In this document: positions 25,501-39,500 of the stretch, one piece after another
Layout: every line of letters begins with the position of its first letter
Position numbering within the stretch: position 1 is the stretch's first letter
Assembly: GCA_964304625.1 (NCBI GenBank)
Contig: OZ199839.1
Coordinates: 4,154,001-4,218,000 of the forward strand
Reading direction: 5' to 3'
Length of the DNA stretch: 64,000 bases
From: Kudoa neothunni
Taxonomy: Eukaryota > Cnidaria
Notes under the pieces: generated by a model
Database searches by the model: none
Seen by the model: the letters and a program-made list of their open reading frames with translations, nothing else
What the model was told of the DNA's origin: nothing
Position numbers and translations under genes: made by a program

Positions 25501-28500
25501 GTACAAAAATTTGATAAAACATATTTAACAAATCTTTGGTCAGTTATTTGTTTCAATTTTTATATTAATTAATATATTTTCTCATAATGTTATTGTATAC
25601 AATAATCGAGTAAGAAATGCTTTCAGAAGAATCTAATAATTATAAAAAATCCATACTTTACCAAATTGCTCATCCAAGGTTCCAAGTAAATTATCACAAC
25701 ATCTCTTATTTCATCTTGGAAGGAGTTCAAAAAGTCCAATGTGCATTGTATAAATCCGATGGTAAAGGAGGGAGCATCCATCGATATCATTTCACTTACC
25801 ATAGATAGTACTGAAAGATGTGAATTACAAATCCATTCCCCTAATTATATGTATAAAAATAAAAACGTAGCATTTTCAAATTAACCTCTTGTGTTAAGAT
25901 AATCTAACGAACGACCCAACTCGTATCGCTTGGCCATAATTTTGAGGAATGATACAGCTTGAAGCTTCGCTTGAATATTTTGGCTCAGGAATATTTTAAA
26001 CGCCTAAAATGATACCTTAAACACACATTTTTGTAAAAAGACCTATTTACAACTGCGATAGCCTTTCCAATGAAAAAATTTTCGAAACTATTCAGCGAAC
26101 ACATGATTACTGATGGCTACATTCACACACATTTAGATATGCATATAAAAAATCAAAATCCGTAAAATTTAACTCACTTTACATCTAGCTTTAAACAGAT
26201 TTAACTGTTCCAAAATTTTCATTGCATTTTGTGACTCCAATTTTTTCAAAATGTCCCCATTTAAATTAATTTCAATAACTGTACCGAGAACATTCACCTA
26301 GAATCGTTACATAAAAGCATCTTAAAAGAACGACTTACATCTTTTATAGTCGAATATTTTATCACGTCTGTTATAACTTGTTTCGATTTTTTTCTCTCAT
26401 TTAATACAGCGTATTTCAACACAATCTCATGCTTTTTTATCTACATTAATTGCATTGTGAATCCAACTCGATCGAGTGAAAATTCATACTATCATATTCA
26501 CATGTGGGGTTGTGTTGTAGGTGACAATAAAATTAATATCTGTATCATCGGTAATGAATGTCGAAATATAACCTAAATCTGGTTTGTCGATGATATTTCC
26601 AAGTTCTTTTGCATCGTCAATAAATATGATTTTCGAATAAATCTACAGTTTATTTAATACATCGTATTATTTTATCGTTTTATACTCTCTTCAAATATGT
26701 TGAATAGTTAAAAATATCGTAAAGGTCCTTTGGAAAGTTTATCAAGTAGATTTTTTGTAAGCGAATCATAACAAACGAATCCGATTGCTCATAGTCATGA
26801 GGATTAACCAGTTTTATCTAATAAAAAATAATATTTATTGATTATGGGGTTTTCAATTACAATTTGATGCTTATTTTGAAATCCGTATGCGTCAATCACT
26901 AATATCCAAGGAGCATCATTATCAGTACGAGGTATTGTATTGAGTAGTTCGAAAAGCGAATCAAATGGTGCTTTTTGGACATTTCTATGCGATGGAATTT
27001 TGCAATAATTACCAAACTTTAAATCTAACGAATTTACTCGAATGAGGCCAACTTTAAAAGATATATCTCGGTAGAAGGATCCAATTTGGATTGAGGAGAT
27101 AACTTTAGCTAAATATTAAATGATATATGTAAAATTTATTTTAAATTTTAATTAAAATTACATTGATAATGAGGTTGAGTTGGTCTTTAAAGTTGTACTG
27201 AATTTGTTGAACCATACTTTTGTTTACAAAACTACTGCTTGAGAATATGTCCGAACTATCGTTGTTGTTGTTGTTATTATTCAAACTTTTAGTGGGCCTA
27301 AATGCCTCGTTAATTATGCGGTGATAAACATCAAAATTCTCTTTCAATATAGACACGTACAAATGATTTGCTGTTAGCTTTAGGTTATTTTCAGACATAA
27401 ATTGCTGTTGTAATTCGGTAAAGTGATTGACCTTAAATAAGTACTCTTCCAATTTCTTTAACAAAGTCTTGTCTACAGATCTACAGTTGGTGATCACAGA
27501 TTAGATCGGAATTGAAGAATGAATGATTACTCCACTTCTGTAAAATTTTCGTAGTTTGAAGGCAAATTCATATAACAACTGGCCAACACATCAACAATAG
27601 TGTTAGAGTTTTCTAATTTTGGTGACTTGGCAGTGGAAATACTTTTTGGGGTATACTCAATGAGGTTATCAATAAAACTAAATAATTAGTTATCGAGATA
27701 AATGTTTTCTCAGATACGTCTCCATCTTTGGAATGGATTGTTTAATATAGAAATCAAATGGCTGCATAAACTCTTCTTTTGCTCGCGATGTCTTATTGGC
27801 TATGTTTTGTAAAATCTAATCGCACAGACAAATAGTTAAAATATCACTAATATCTTTTGAATGTTTGCCTACTTTGGATAATAGCGTTACTGCACGGTTC
27901 AATTTTTTCTCGAGCGCGTCATTTTTGGCATATTTAGAAATGCAGTATTGTATCTGCGGATTAAAAAATCTCAAGCAAAATATACTGGCCACTGTGTTTT
28001 TCGCATCTTCAGGATATTTCACGTGAATTGCCTATTATTGCGACCGAATAATATATATTTTATAATACAAAGTTAATTAACTACCGTATACAACGCTTTA
28101 GCTATAATTTTCAGCTGTTCAGGTGATCTATTAAATTTTATTTTTTGCGCTACGTAACACAACCAATACTTTTCATGATAACGATACAAGGTTTTCATAA
28201 ATATATTAACCAGATTTGCCAAATTGTTGCGATTATTGTTCATATTACAAGGAGCATCAATTCTTCTACTATCAACTTCGTATTCGTTTTGCGGTTCGTT
28301 TACTATCTTGTCTACCACTGGTTGAACCAAAAGACGAACGTGCTCCATGGCTTTCACCCGAAATATGCTTTGGATCAGTTTGAGTGCTCCTGACTCGGAT
28401 CTAAACAGTACTTGCTTGCTAGTGGAAGATGCTACCTGTCGAAGAATTTATTATTAATTTATTTTAATTTATAACCAAAACTTACTTCCTCTGTGGCAAT

Positions 28501-31500
28501 CGACTCCACAAAATCATATAAAAGCCCTCTTTGTGTAAACAAGTCGACTATGATAAAACCAAAATTGTCCTATTTGTATAATGCAATTTCGCTACTATTT
28601 ACATTTAAAATGTTACAATATTGGCTGTGTTGCACAGCTTGAAGAAGACAGTCTCAGCCACTAGGTATCGATTCTCAATTTTTGTTATCAAAATATCTCC
28701 GATCGCGTCAGCATCAGCTTTTAATGCAAGAAAATCCCCATAGAAACGATTACATCCAATCTAAATATAAAATAACAACCACGTGCAACCTTTGATATAT
28801 TACAATCTTGTAAACGTGACAAATAATGCTGAATAGGTCGCAACTGTGCTCGTTGAGGGCATAAGTATCGAGGATTTCTAAATTTGGATAACATAATTTG
28901 AAAACTCAATTAAACATAGCCGTTCTCTCATTTATATTTTTATTATAAAGTTCCTTAAAATGTATACATTTAATATAAACAATTAACTTGTACTGATGCA
29001 AACACACTCACAACCTTATTTGAAACAAAATCATTTAGAGATTAAACAGATATCAGCTCGTATTTTTCAATAAACTTATGAAAAAATTAAAACATTAAAA
29101 GGACCAAATAATTTGTTGTAAGTATGGCTCTTATAACAAAAATAGATTAAAGTGTAATTAGGGGTTATTTTTTCATAACGGAAACCCATCTAAACAGCTA
29201 CCACGATAATTGTAACTTCTGAATATTAATTAAACGTCTACTATTTCTCAATTATGTCTGGCAAAAACTGAATTAATGAATGGAAAAGTAAACCAATAAT
29301 TTATATTATAATTTATCGACAAAAACATAATAAATATAGATCGAAGGTTATTTTAGGTTTATAAGAGGTTTTAAGCGCCTAAAACATTTTTTAACTTATC
29401 TTAATAATGTTTTGGTAATTAATGTTTACATTGATCTATTTTATAATCAAAGATTTTAACATCAAATAGAAAAATATGGATATACCTAGATAAGGTAATC
29501 ACTACCAGAGCGACCTTACAATGGAGGTGTAATTATTATTAATATTCAAAGTTAGATTGCCTTTATAACTTTTTAATCAAATGTTTATTGAATTCTTAGT
29601 TAACACTCATACTTACGACGAAATAAATACAGTAGGTGCCCACGACCTGTTAAGTGCCCTCGAGTCGTTATGACGCATGTGAATAAAGCAAAATTTTAAT
29701 ATGAGCTCTTGCAACTTAGTCTCTCCTATTTATCACTATGTTTATATTTATATTCAAAAGTATATTAATAAAATAAAATTTTCTTATAACAATCATGTAA
29801 AGATTAAATGCGATTAATCCAGTCCAGGGGTTCCCAACTGGGGGTGCAAACTTTGGTCTCAGGTAGTGCGAGTCTTGTTTTAGTTAGGAAGCGTTGATCT
29901 AGTCTATCCTTGACTTTAATTTGTAGAAACAAACCATTTAGACGATGTGATGATAATACCAATGATTTCTGTCAACAAAAATTTTAACAAATAATAAATG
30001 CAATTCACACATCAGGTTTTATTGCAATCAAAATTATTTTTTATTTTAACCATAGAGGCTGGGACGATTTTAAATATAAACATGCAGAAAACTTTCTTAA
30101 TGAATCACTATATCTTAAGGAAGTGTTGCGTAACAAATGAACTATTTTCTGTACTCAAGAGAAGTAGGAGTAAGAGTTAATAATCAAGATAAATTTAATA
30201 TATGTTGATATACTCAATAAAATATAACTAAAGTTTTATAGCATACTCGTTAGTTGGATTTTGCTTTGGAAAAGTTTTTAATATTTTACTGGTAAAGCTT
30301 TGGCATTCTTGAACCGTAAATCGTCGTTTCTAGATCTATGACCGTAGATAACATTTGATAATTTCGTTTTCTGAACAATTTGTACATTTTTCTCAAATAA
30401 ATTAGAGCAAAATTCATAGAAATAGTAAATTTTTTAAATTTGTTTTGGTTATTTGTAATTTTCATTCCATTATGAGACTTCATAATGGATTCTTTATTAC
30501 CCAAAATCCTGTTTAAAGAGGATAGATATTTTAAGTTAAAATTATTGAGAATTTTAGTTTATCTGTTTTTCCGATTCGATATTCTTTCATAATATGACAT
30601 TATATCCATTTTATCTGTCAAAGAACGTACCTTCTTGGTTTTCTTCAAGTGCCCACGAGTCGTAAATTTGAGCTAATTCTTATATACAACGAATTAAAAC
30701 CAAAACTGAGGTTTTAATAACTTATTATAATTGTTGTGCTTTTATTTGATTCATTTTAATTAGTCACAGTATTGTGTAAGTCATTAAATCATGGCAGGTG
30801 CCCACGAGTGGTAATGCGCACGAGCCGTCACCTACTGTATATTGCTAGTCTAATATTGGATAATCTTCAGAACACATGAAACAAATAATATTCCAAAAAT
30901 TAATGAATGAAATATGATTTTCTTACTTTATATTAAAATATTATATAAAACAATTAATTGTTAAAAAGTAATATCAGTTTATTTTTTAACTAAAATAAAA
31001 ATGTCTGTTATTCAGCGAAAGTCAACTCTAAAATATCTATTCCGAAGTTTTCCCCATTTATATAAGTATAAACAATATTTATCTATTTTTAGGTATTTTT
31101 AAAAATTATTTCAATATTTTCAGTTATTTTTCCATATGAAGTGTAATCAATAAGTATACTTAATATTAAAATATTATTTATGGAGTTAATTTTTTTATAG
31201 ACTTCAAATATTTATAACTTTTTAACCAACAATTACTCAAACTTGATACATATGTCAAAAATAAGTACTTTGAAAAATTAATTGAAACCGCAAGTTTAGA
31301 CGAAAATGGTAATAGCGATATATTTTTTCTGATTATCTTTAAATTTACATATTTAGCAATAAAATGTTAAAAATGTAAATGCATGCAGATAAAGGAATTT
31401 TCCATTATGTTTTGGAGTATTCTTTAATATAAAACAGAACTTCCTGACTTTCTTATTAGAGTAAATTTTTTTCATACAAAACAACCTCGACTTCATATTA

Positions 31501-34500
31501 AGTTGATCATAAGTAATCAAAAGATATTCTGTTCTAACAAATTTAACGTTAGCTCAATAATTTAAAAGTTAAATTCTTGTTTTATTTATAATTACCAATT
31601 TTCAATTAAACTAATTGTAGTATCTTATTTAAATAAACTATTAATATAACTATCAAGTATTTATTACTAAAAATATATGATATCTGATTTAATTATTTTA
31701 TTTAGGTAGATTACTGATAACCTTTAAGAAATTAGTAGTTTGTTGAGCCACTTAATTAATTAGAAAAAATAAAAGAACATCGACGCTTTTTAACAATTAA
31801 ATTATGTCTTAATTATATTCTATTCGTCAGTAGAAGTGAAAGCACTCTAGTTACAAACAATTTATCATAACTTTAATTAAATATCGGCCGATTGAAACTA
31901 ACTTTCATACCATTCATAACGTCAAAAGTAACGTTCCAATTAGAAATTACGAAGGATGTTATGGTGTCTGTGAGGAGACGGTTGAGTTCATGGTTTTTTT
32001 TGAATAGTGGAAAGCTTGAAACATTCATCAGTTGTTGTAACACACTAAGACGCAATAAGTTTTTGTAAATTTTGATATCCAATACGAAATTTGTTTCTTA
32101 CCTGTTGAAATTGTGTTGTGTGGCGGTATAATAACTTTCTTTGGATGATGATCTTTCAGGAGGCCATTTAAAATGAATAAATACATTTCTTAATGCCAAA
32201 CACATAATCTGATACAGCTGTTCATTTCTAAATAACGTTAAGCTGAAAACCCTCCAGCGAATAGTATATAAGCAACCTTTTGATGGAAAGTTTGAGTGGA
32301 TTATATTCCATAGAATGATTGTTATCCAAGTCGGCCAGATTGTCCAGTGCTTTGATATTTAACAATCCCGAGAGAAGAATGTCATTTATCTCACTCATCC
32401 AACCATACAGAATCTCGAAAATTTTCTGAGCATAATAACACAGTTTTAATGGCCATCTATAGTTTGGAGACTGGAACATTTTAAATATCACATTTGATAT
32501 ATCTCTGTAGTAGATTGGATCCACTTTCATATTAGAAAAGTGCACACCTGGGTTTATTAGCGTGTTCAGTAAAAAACAGATATTTTCATCATTTTCAGGT
32601 TTGTTGATGTGAAACAACCATTGGTTTTTGCTTTCATATAAAATATTCATGAGTTGAATAATGTTAACATAGAATATTGTAAAGTCGTTATGCTCCTAAA
32701 GGGAAAAGTTTATGATGTTTTGTGCAATTTTGTCATATATATTATATATTCACGAGATCATATTCAAAATGTGATACCTGTTGTCTGACTAATAAATTGA
32801 AAATTGTGACTATTTTCGAAAGAAGTAAATCGGAGAATTCTGGATTTAAATAATGACCGAAGGCTGTCATAATGCTATTGGTGGTCAAGTCTTCATTGTG
32901 ATATTTATTTGTAAATAACGTCATGGCCAGCATAGCAAACCGTGTAGAATTACTGTTTCACATATTTCCGGAGGGTTGGAGTCAAAAATTAAATTAAACT
33001 TTAAAGAATATAATTTACTTATCTTCTTTGGTGTCGAAGGTAAGTGTGGCTACGTAAAACGAGTTGATCCTTCTTGGCGAAAACGGCGCTGACTAGATAA
33101 AACAAAAGTCAATTGACAAAATTATAATATCTTAAAAGTAATGTATCGTCTATTTTTACATTATCAGTGCCGGATTTTCTATCCAGATATTTCATAATAA
33201 TAATGGGCAAACGGTTAGCAATTCCGGTATTGTAAGGAAGCGAAATTTTTGGGTTTGACACAGATTTTGAGCATGTAGTTCCAAAAACACTCGATGAAAT
33301 TTCATGTGCCTTAAATGAATTAAAAATCAATTTTTTATTTATTCAAGGATATTATTGTATACCATTTGAAGAGCTTTTGAGTCGCATCTATTATCGGCAA
33401 GAATCTTCATCACTTGTATTTCTCCGCTATTTTTTCCAGCTAAAAATCATATAAATCGAACCATTAGTATAAATAATCAGATTTTTTGTTAGTTAAAAAT
33501 ACACATGAATTCAATTTCTGACAAATGCGAATTTCCTATCAATTTAAGCAATTTCACAATCGACATTAATGTTTTTTCTGCACAGTGTTCTGGTTTAACA
33601 CCAACTTTATCCACCCACTGATATTCAGCGGCAAGCAGGTTACAACAATTCAAAACCATCTTGCAAGCCCAAAAGTTATCAATCCACAAAAAAATATACA
33701 ATGCATGCTAAAATATATTTCGATAGTGATTATTTTTTCTATTCTGCCAATGCTGGAAAAAGTAGCTACGTTACCTCTACGGATTGAAGTGATCTGGATA
33801 TTAAAGACTCTAGGCTGAGATTGATTTCCTTGATCTAAATCAAATATAGTTGATGTTGATAAAAGGTGTGTTAAATATACTTTATAATTGGGATTTCTCT
33901 TCATATATTTAAATTTTTCTTCCATAATAAATCCAATGGCTTGAACTACATTAATGACAGTAATTTCGTTGGATTGCGTTTTGAGAACATCTTCAGCTAA
34001 CACAGAAGCTAGTAAGAAACTACAAATATAATTTGAGAATTAAAATAAATGTCTTTTATAAGCTGATATGGAAATACTGCAAGGAGATGTTCTTTTCAAA
34101 CCAAATACTCATTGTTGATTCTGTATAGAGTACTTTAATAATCTTTAAATATAACATCGTAATATTGGAATAATAGATCAAAAGAAGAGGCGTTGTTACT
34201 TCATTTATTTCATCTGATATTTCTGGCAATGAATAATGCACTAGTAGTTTACAAATACAAATGATGACGGTATTGATTTCTTCATATGATGAATTGGATG
34301 CATCCTAAATAGACTGAGCATAAATTGAGTTTTTAATGCAAAAATCTACCAGTAACATTTGATGTAAACATTTTTTGTATATTCGAAGACAGCTATGTAG
34401 CCACAATGTAGTTGAGTCATCAACCTGTCGATCCACTTCCTTTACTGCTTTCTAAAACCACGAATAACATTGTTTACAATTTTAGAAAGTTTTTGATTTT

Positions 34501-36566
34501 AAATACTTTACTGTTATTACTGTTGAGAGAAGTGTTTGATGTGCTTATTAGTTTCTCCTGCAAAGAGCAGCTTAGCTTCAAAAAGTAAAATAAAATGAGA
34601 ATAAATTTTTAAAGTATTGAATATACGTCATTAAAGAACTCAAGAAAACAATTGTTGAATTTGATATCCTTTATAACGGTATGGATTTTGGGCCAAGAGT
34701 CGTCATAATTTTTCTAAAAATGGTGCCATTTTAGATTATTGTTATCACCGCAGCCAATGCATACCAGACTAGAAATCAAAGCTATACATCTAACAATTGT
34801 TGTTGCATTTAAGTTTTTATATTGAATAAAAAAGATTGGAGATAGTTCTTCCGCAGTAATACATTTGTTGAGAAGCATTGTTTTCAACAATGAAACAGCA
34901 AAATCCAAAGTGGCACCAGTTGGATGAATATTTTTTGATAGGGTAGTGAATAATAATTTCTAATGTACCATATTGATAATCGATACAACCAGTAATAGTG
35001 CTTTCAATGTTAAATGTTACTTTTAGTCGCTCACTATAGTTGTTAAAAAGCTCGGTAGCTTTAGAGCGATGTATCAATTGTAGGTAGGTGAACATTTGGC
35101 AGAAATGATACGTGGAGATTAGAGTTAGTTCTGTGTCAGTATTTTTTCCGCTGGTTAAAACTTTAACAATGTTGTTTAGGTTAGAAATTATCTAACACGC
35201 GATTTCAAAATGAATGTAATACTAAACATCTTTTTAATATTACATTATCTTTTGGTAATGTGTTGTCAATGGCCAGATTGACAAATTCAGTAAATAAACG
35301 CTATAGAATTGTTCAAATCAGCAACCAAACAATCAACATAAGTTACTGGATGGAAATATATCAGTACACAGAAAAAAGCTGCTATGTTTTGGCGGTACTT
35401 GGAAGAATCCATCATTTTGTTCATTTTTTCCAGCAAACCCCACACCTGTTCCACAATAGTATTGTCAGGCTGACCGAAATGCTGGTTGAATTTTTTTGGG
35501 TTGTTCTCAACAAGTAGACTGATGGCCTATACGAAATTTTTCATTTAATATATTTTGAGAGTTAAAAATCATAGTCTCATATCAATAAAGTTAAGAAAAT
35601 TGCGTCAGCTAATGAGAAAAGCGGGAATAATCACCTCGATCGACTTGCAAATCAGTAAACCTTTATTACTTTTTTTCGATATAAGCATACTTGAGAGGTC
35701 TGAAAAAAAAATAACAGCGATTTTTGACAATCGATTATTAACCAAATAAAAAGTTAGCCAAATGTTGGAAATCCATCTCCAAACAACTATATAATGAGCC
35801 AAGAGTTTGATCGTCATCTCCTTCTTTATTTTTGCCTTTCACTCTTAATTTTTTGTTTATACCACTGAAGAGTTAGTAAATACCGCATATTAATACACGT
35901 AGAGACCAATTCAAAATGTTTGGTACTCAACAGTCGCAAATATTTGCATGCGTACACCTCAATATATGGGTCAAATGGCCCATCTTCATTGGTGACAATC
36001 TACGATGGATGATTGGTTCACAACGGAAATCACATACAGAAATATAGGAATTACTCGAAGTAGTATACTAATAAAATATCGCAGTTGCTGGTTTGTCAAC
36101 TCAGAATAATGTTTTGGATAGTTCTACAAGGGTAAATCAAAAGATAAATTACAAATGATTTATTACCCTTTTAAGCGATTTATAATAAAGGTAAAACCAA
36201 GATTTTTTATTCACGGCAGATTCAATTTGCCAATTAGGCTAAACGTATATCAATAAATATACACACAAAGAAAAACTAATTTATACTTTTGGTGTATCCA
36301 GATGGCTGAAACTTTGAATCACGTCACCAAAAAAACTTGAAAATCCCTGGTTTCCAATCTCGTCTAATGTTTTTTGAATATTTTGGTATCGATAGATAAA
36401 TTCATGCTGAGATGCGATACTGAAAAAATACTAAAAAACAAACATCCAATTCGATATATTTCTAATTACGCACAAACAGGTTTACATGTTTAGCACTGGG
36501 GTTGACGTGTGAAGATTCTCCCGGTTTAGATTTTTCACATCTTTTATTTTGCTTGTACACCCTCAT
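22534..36566 (-). CDS. NF1: Neurofibromin (NF1)-like Ras GTPase-activating protein, many exons
   Basis: Neurofibromin switches Ras off by stimulating GTP hydrolysis. Reading right to left, exon-sized blocks follow neurofibromin in order. Near 36.2-36.0 kb: KSWFYLYYKSLKR and NYPKHYSELTNQQLRYF (animal FWNWVENYPDEF region). Near 32.0 kb: LDIKIYKNLLRLSVLQQLM. The RasGAP domain follows. Its exon 28085-28435 contains the arginine-finger motif VLFRSESGALK (Arg codon 28400-28402), and the next exon (from 28031) gives SIFCLRFFNPQIQY for the FLRFINP motif. Then come the Sec14-like region (WILVIDAYGF, about 26.9 kb), FNSFQDEIRDVVIIYLEPWM (25.7 kb) and the C-terminal blocks at 25.5-22.9 kb. The last exon ends LTELLKNVAAHLGV near 22534. 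Introns are mostly 45-65 nt; one of about 3 kb (roughly 28.9-31.87 kb) holds transposons, and about 100 residues expected there were not found. The first ATG (36566) aligns around residue 140 of the human protein, so either the N-terminus is short or a 5' exon is unseen. A poly-Asn run lies after the GAP domain. Exact exon borders are only partly worked out. Confidence 0.88.
29630..30837. mobile_element. TIR DNA element, copy B, inside a neurofibromin intron
   Basis: TA (29628-29629) is followed by CAGTAGGTGCCCACGACC, and the right end CGTCACCTACTG is followed by TA (30838-30839). The ends are inverted over CAGTAGGTG. The same element, more decayed and shorter, lies at 398-1275. GTGCCCACGAG-like words repeat near both ends and near 30650. 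No transposase was recognised. The element lies in the large intron of the minus-strand neurofibromin gene and itself carries a 72-bp hAT insertion. Confidence 0.8.
29825..29896. mobile_element. 72-bp hAT MITE nested in copy B
   Basis: Comparison with copy A shows a clean extra segment here. It begins CAGGGGTTCCCAACTGGGGG, ends in the inverted form CAACGCTTCCTAAC, and is flanked by ATCCAGTC (29817-29824) and ATCTAGTC (29897-29904), an 8-bp duplication with one mismatch. These are hAT hallmarks in a very short element. Confidence 0.75.
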
Positions 36567-39500
36567 TCTTTTTGGTGAGAAACGGAATTACTATCAATAT
36601 AATCACCCTTTATCTAACAATCTTATGCGCGTGATTTTGTTGTACTTTTTAACACCTTATCTACTTATTTGAAAGGGTATAATCTTGAAACACTGAATGT
36701 GTATATATGATATAAGACCGAATCACTTTAATCTTATCATTTATATGTTAAATATTAAGTATAATTTATCTAAGTATTAATTTTACGTTGTTTTCGTCAA
36801 CCCAGGCCTAAAGTCGAGTCAACCCTAACCAGTTTACTATTTAAGTTATGGGATTTAAAGCTTAGTGTATGAGCGAAAAATCGAATATAGCGTTAGCTGT
36901 GAAACTAGATTTTAATTCTTCGAATTTGCATATATAAATCGTATTTATTGTATACACATCAATGAAATACATTGAAACAATGTCAACTATATATTTTTCT
37001 GCCCTATGTCCGAATTATAAAAGAAAGCAGACAATATAAGATAGCCGAATAATTAAGATAAAAATCTCAATAACATATCTTTTTCTGTTATCTTCCAATA
37101 CAAAGGTGACAAACTTTATAGGATAATCCTGGTTTTGAAATAGATCATTGGCTACTTTTTTCGATATTTATTATTCCAAGTAAATTGTTTTTGAAGGTTT
37201 TCTTAAAGTGAAATATGTCATATGACTATGCTACATGAATAATTCCTCAGTTCTACAAACGTTTCCAATATCAAGTAAACGATATCAAATAAATAACTTG
37301 GTGCAAATCTTATTGGCTTAACGATAATTACCATCTAAGTCGACTAAAAGTGGAAAATTTGATATACATCAGAAAACACAGCTAATTCGTTTCTCACATA
37401 TACTTTTTAAGTTTTTAATAATTTTTGATCAATTATTCTAAATTTAAGAATTCTTTTTCAGTACAGTTAGTTGTATCTATAGTTAGTAATAAAGAAACGT
37501 TTAGCATAACGTAATGTTTCCCGACCTTTTTTATCCGTTGTTCATATTTTTTCAAAAAAAAAGATTTGATGACACATATAAATATTAAATTGATTGAATA
37601 GAATTAAACGTTAATAATGTTTATTTGTTGATAATATTTATTTTCAGTATTATGTATAAAACTCAATAATAATTAAATTTGTGTACTTTTAATATAATTA
37701 TTGTTAATATGTTAATTAAAGAATATTATTTAGAATCACTTGTGCTGTGAATTTTCAAGCTTTAATATTACCTTTTAAACAAACATTAATAAACCGCTAA
37801 GCTTGTCTTTAATCGTTTTTTCGTATTTTAATAAATGTTTTAAATATTAATTTTATGTTATCATCAGTAAAAGTTACAAATTATCAATATTTGTTTACAT
37901 ATTCTCCCATATTCAATGTGACGAGGGAACAATAATTTTTTATTTATTTCTCACTGTTCATAAAAAAATGTGAACAAGCATTGTAGCATGTATTCTTTTA
38001 AACTCAATATATTTAAACATAATATTTATACCACTTTTTCGAATATAAATTTCCATTATCTAATATCAATGCTTTTTAATCCGTCTGACACTTAAAAATA
38101 ATTTATTCATATGGTAATTAACTTTTTATTACAAAAAGATACTATTTCGTTATTCATTACATTGTTATATATATATTAAATAGATATAATAGTGTTTGAT
38201 AATACTTTTATTTGTAATATTTAAAAATTTAATGTAAACAAGTATAAAATATTACTGTAACATTAGTTTCTATCAAGAAAGGAATGAATGATCATATCAG
38301 AGAATAAGACGTTGACTTGGTGTAACACCGTTTGACGGAGATCTAGTTTAATGTAATTTTAGTTATATTAGTAATTAACCAATAATGTTGACTATAATAT
38401 GAAAAACAAATTTTTTACAGAACAGGATTTTTTTCCATCCGCAACTATTCTACAAATCAAATTTGTTTAACGCATAAATAAAGATTAATTATTTATCATA
38501 ATTTTAATGAAAAAATTATACTTTTTAAAATATTCAACATAAACAATTTAATTATTTAATTTGGGAATAAAATATAATATACGCCCAAGGGTGTTGTTAT
38601 CAATGTTTAAAAAATTACTTTTTTTAGTAAATATTTTAGGTGATAAGAAAACTATTTTTATTAAACGTTTTAATTATTTAGGTTTATGTATTAATTAATA
38701 GACATTGTCTTTTTATGAAATATACGCTTTTTAAACATAATACATTAATGTGCTTGATGAGTACTTTAGGGAGTTATATTTTTCTATTGAATTGTAACAC
38801 AGACAAACGCCGATTATCTAGAAAACTTTTGACAAATTATTTTCCTTCCATATAACGAGATTTCGGTTCATCTAACAATTATCAATATTCAAACTCAATT
38901 AAATCAAAATATAATTTATAATATCTTTCAGATAATACGATTTTCGGATAGTCGACAGTTCTTTATATTTCACCTAAATGCGCATGCTTAATTTACAGCA
39001 TATTGTTTTCGTTGTATAAAATATATTTTATTGTTCATCTAATACACGTTAATATCTTATTTTGATATAAAACCGAATTTTTTAGTTTATAATTTTTTTA
39101 TATTAATTTTGAAGTTAAAACAAACGTATAAATTCATTATCTCCCCACAAATGGTCATGACGATATAATTTTCTTTATTGAATACTTTTTTTAAGTCGTG
39201 AATGATTTTGAAATATGTGTGGAAAAAATATATGTGCCATTCCAAGTGTTTCAAAATGATTCATTGCAATTTTATTTGTAAATTAAAAATATCACGTATT
39301 ACAATCAATTATAAATACTGTTGTATACACACAAATAAAATAAAAATGTGAATGTTATTTAAAATTTACTCCTTTCATAATTTTCTATTGTGTTCAATAA
39401 AATATTTAGAAATTTTATTTCGTTGATTATAAATATGACCGACAGATCAATGATAAAAAAATACAAATTGGATCGTACGAAATATATTCTCATGAGAGAG

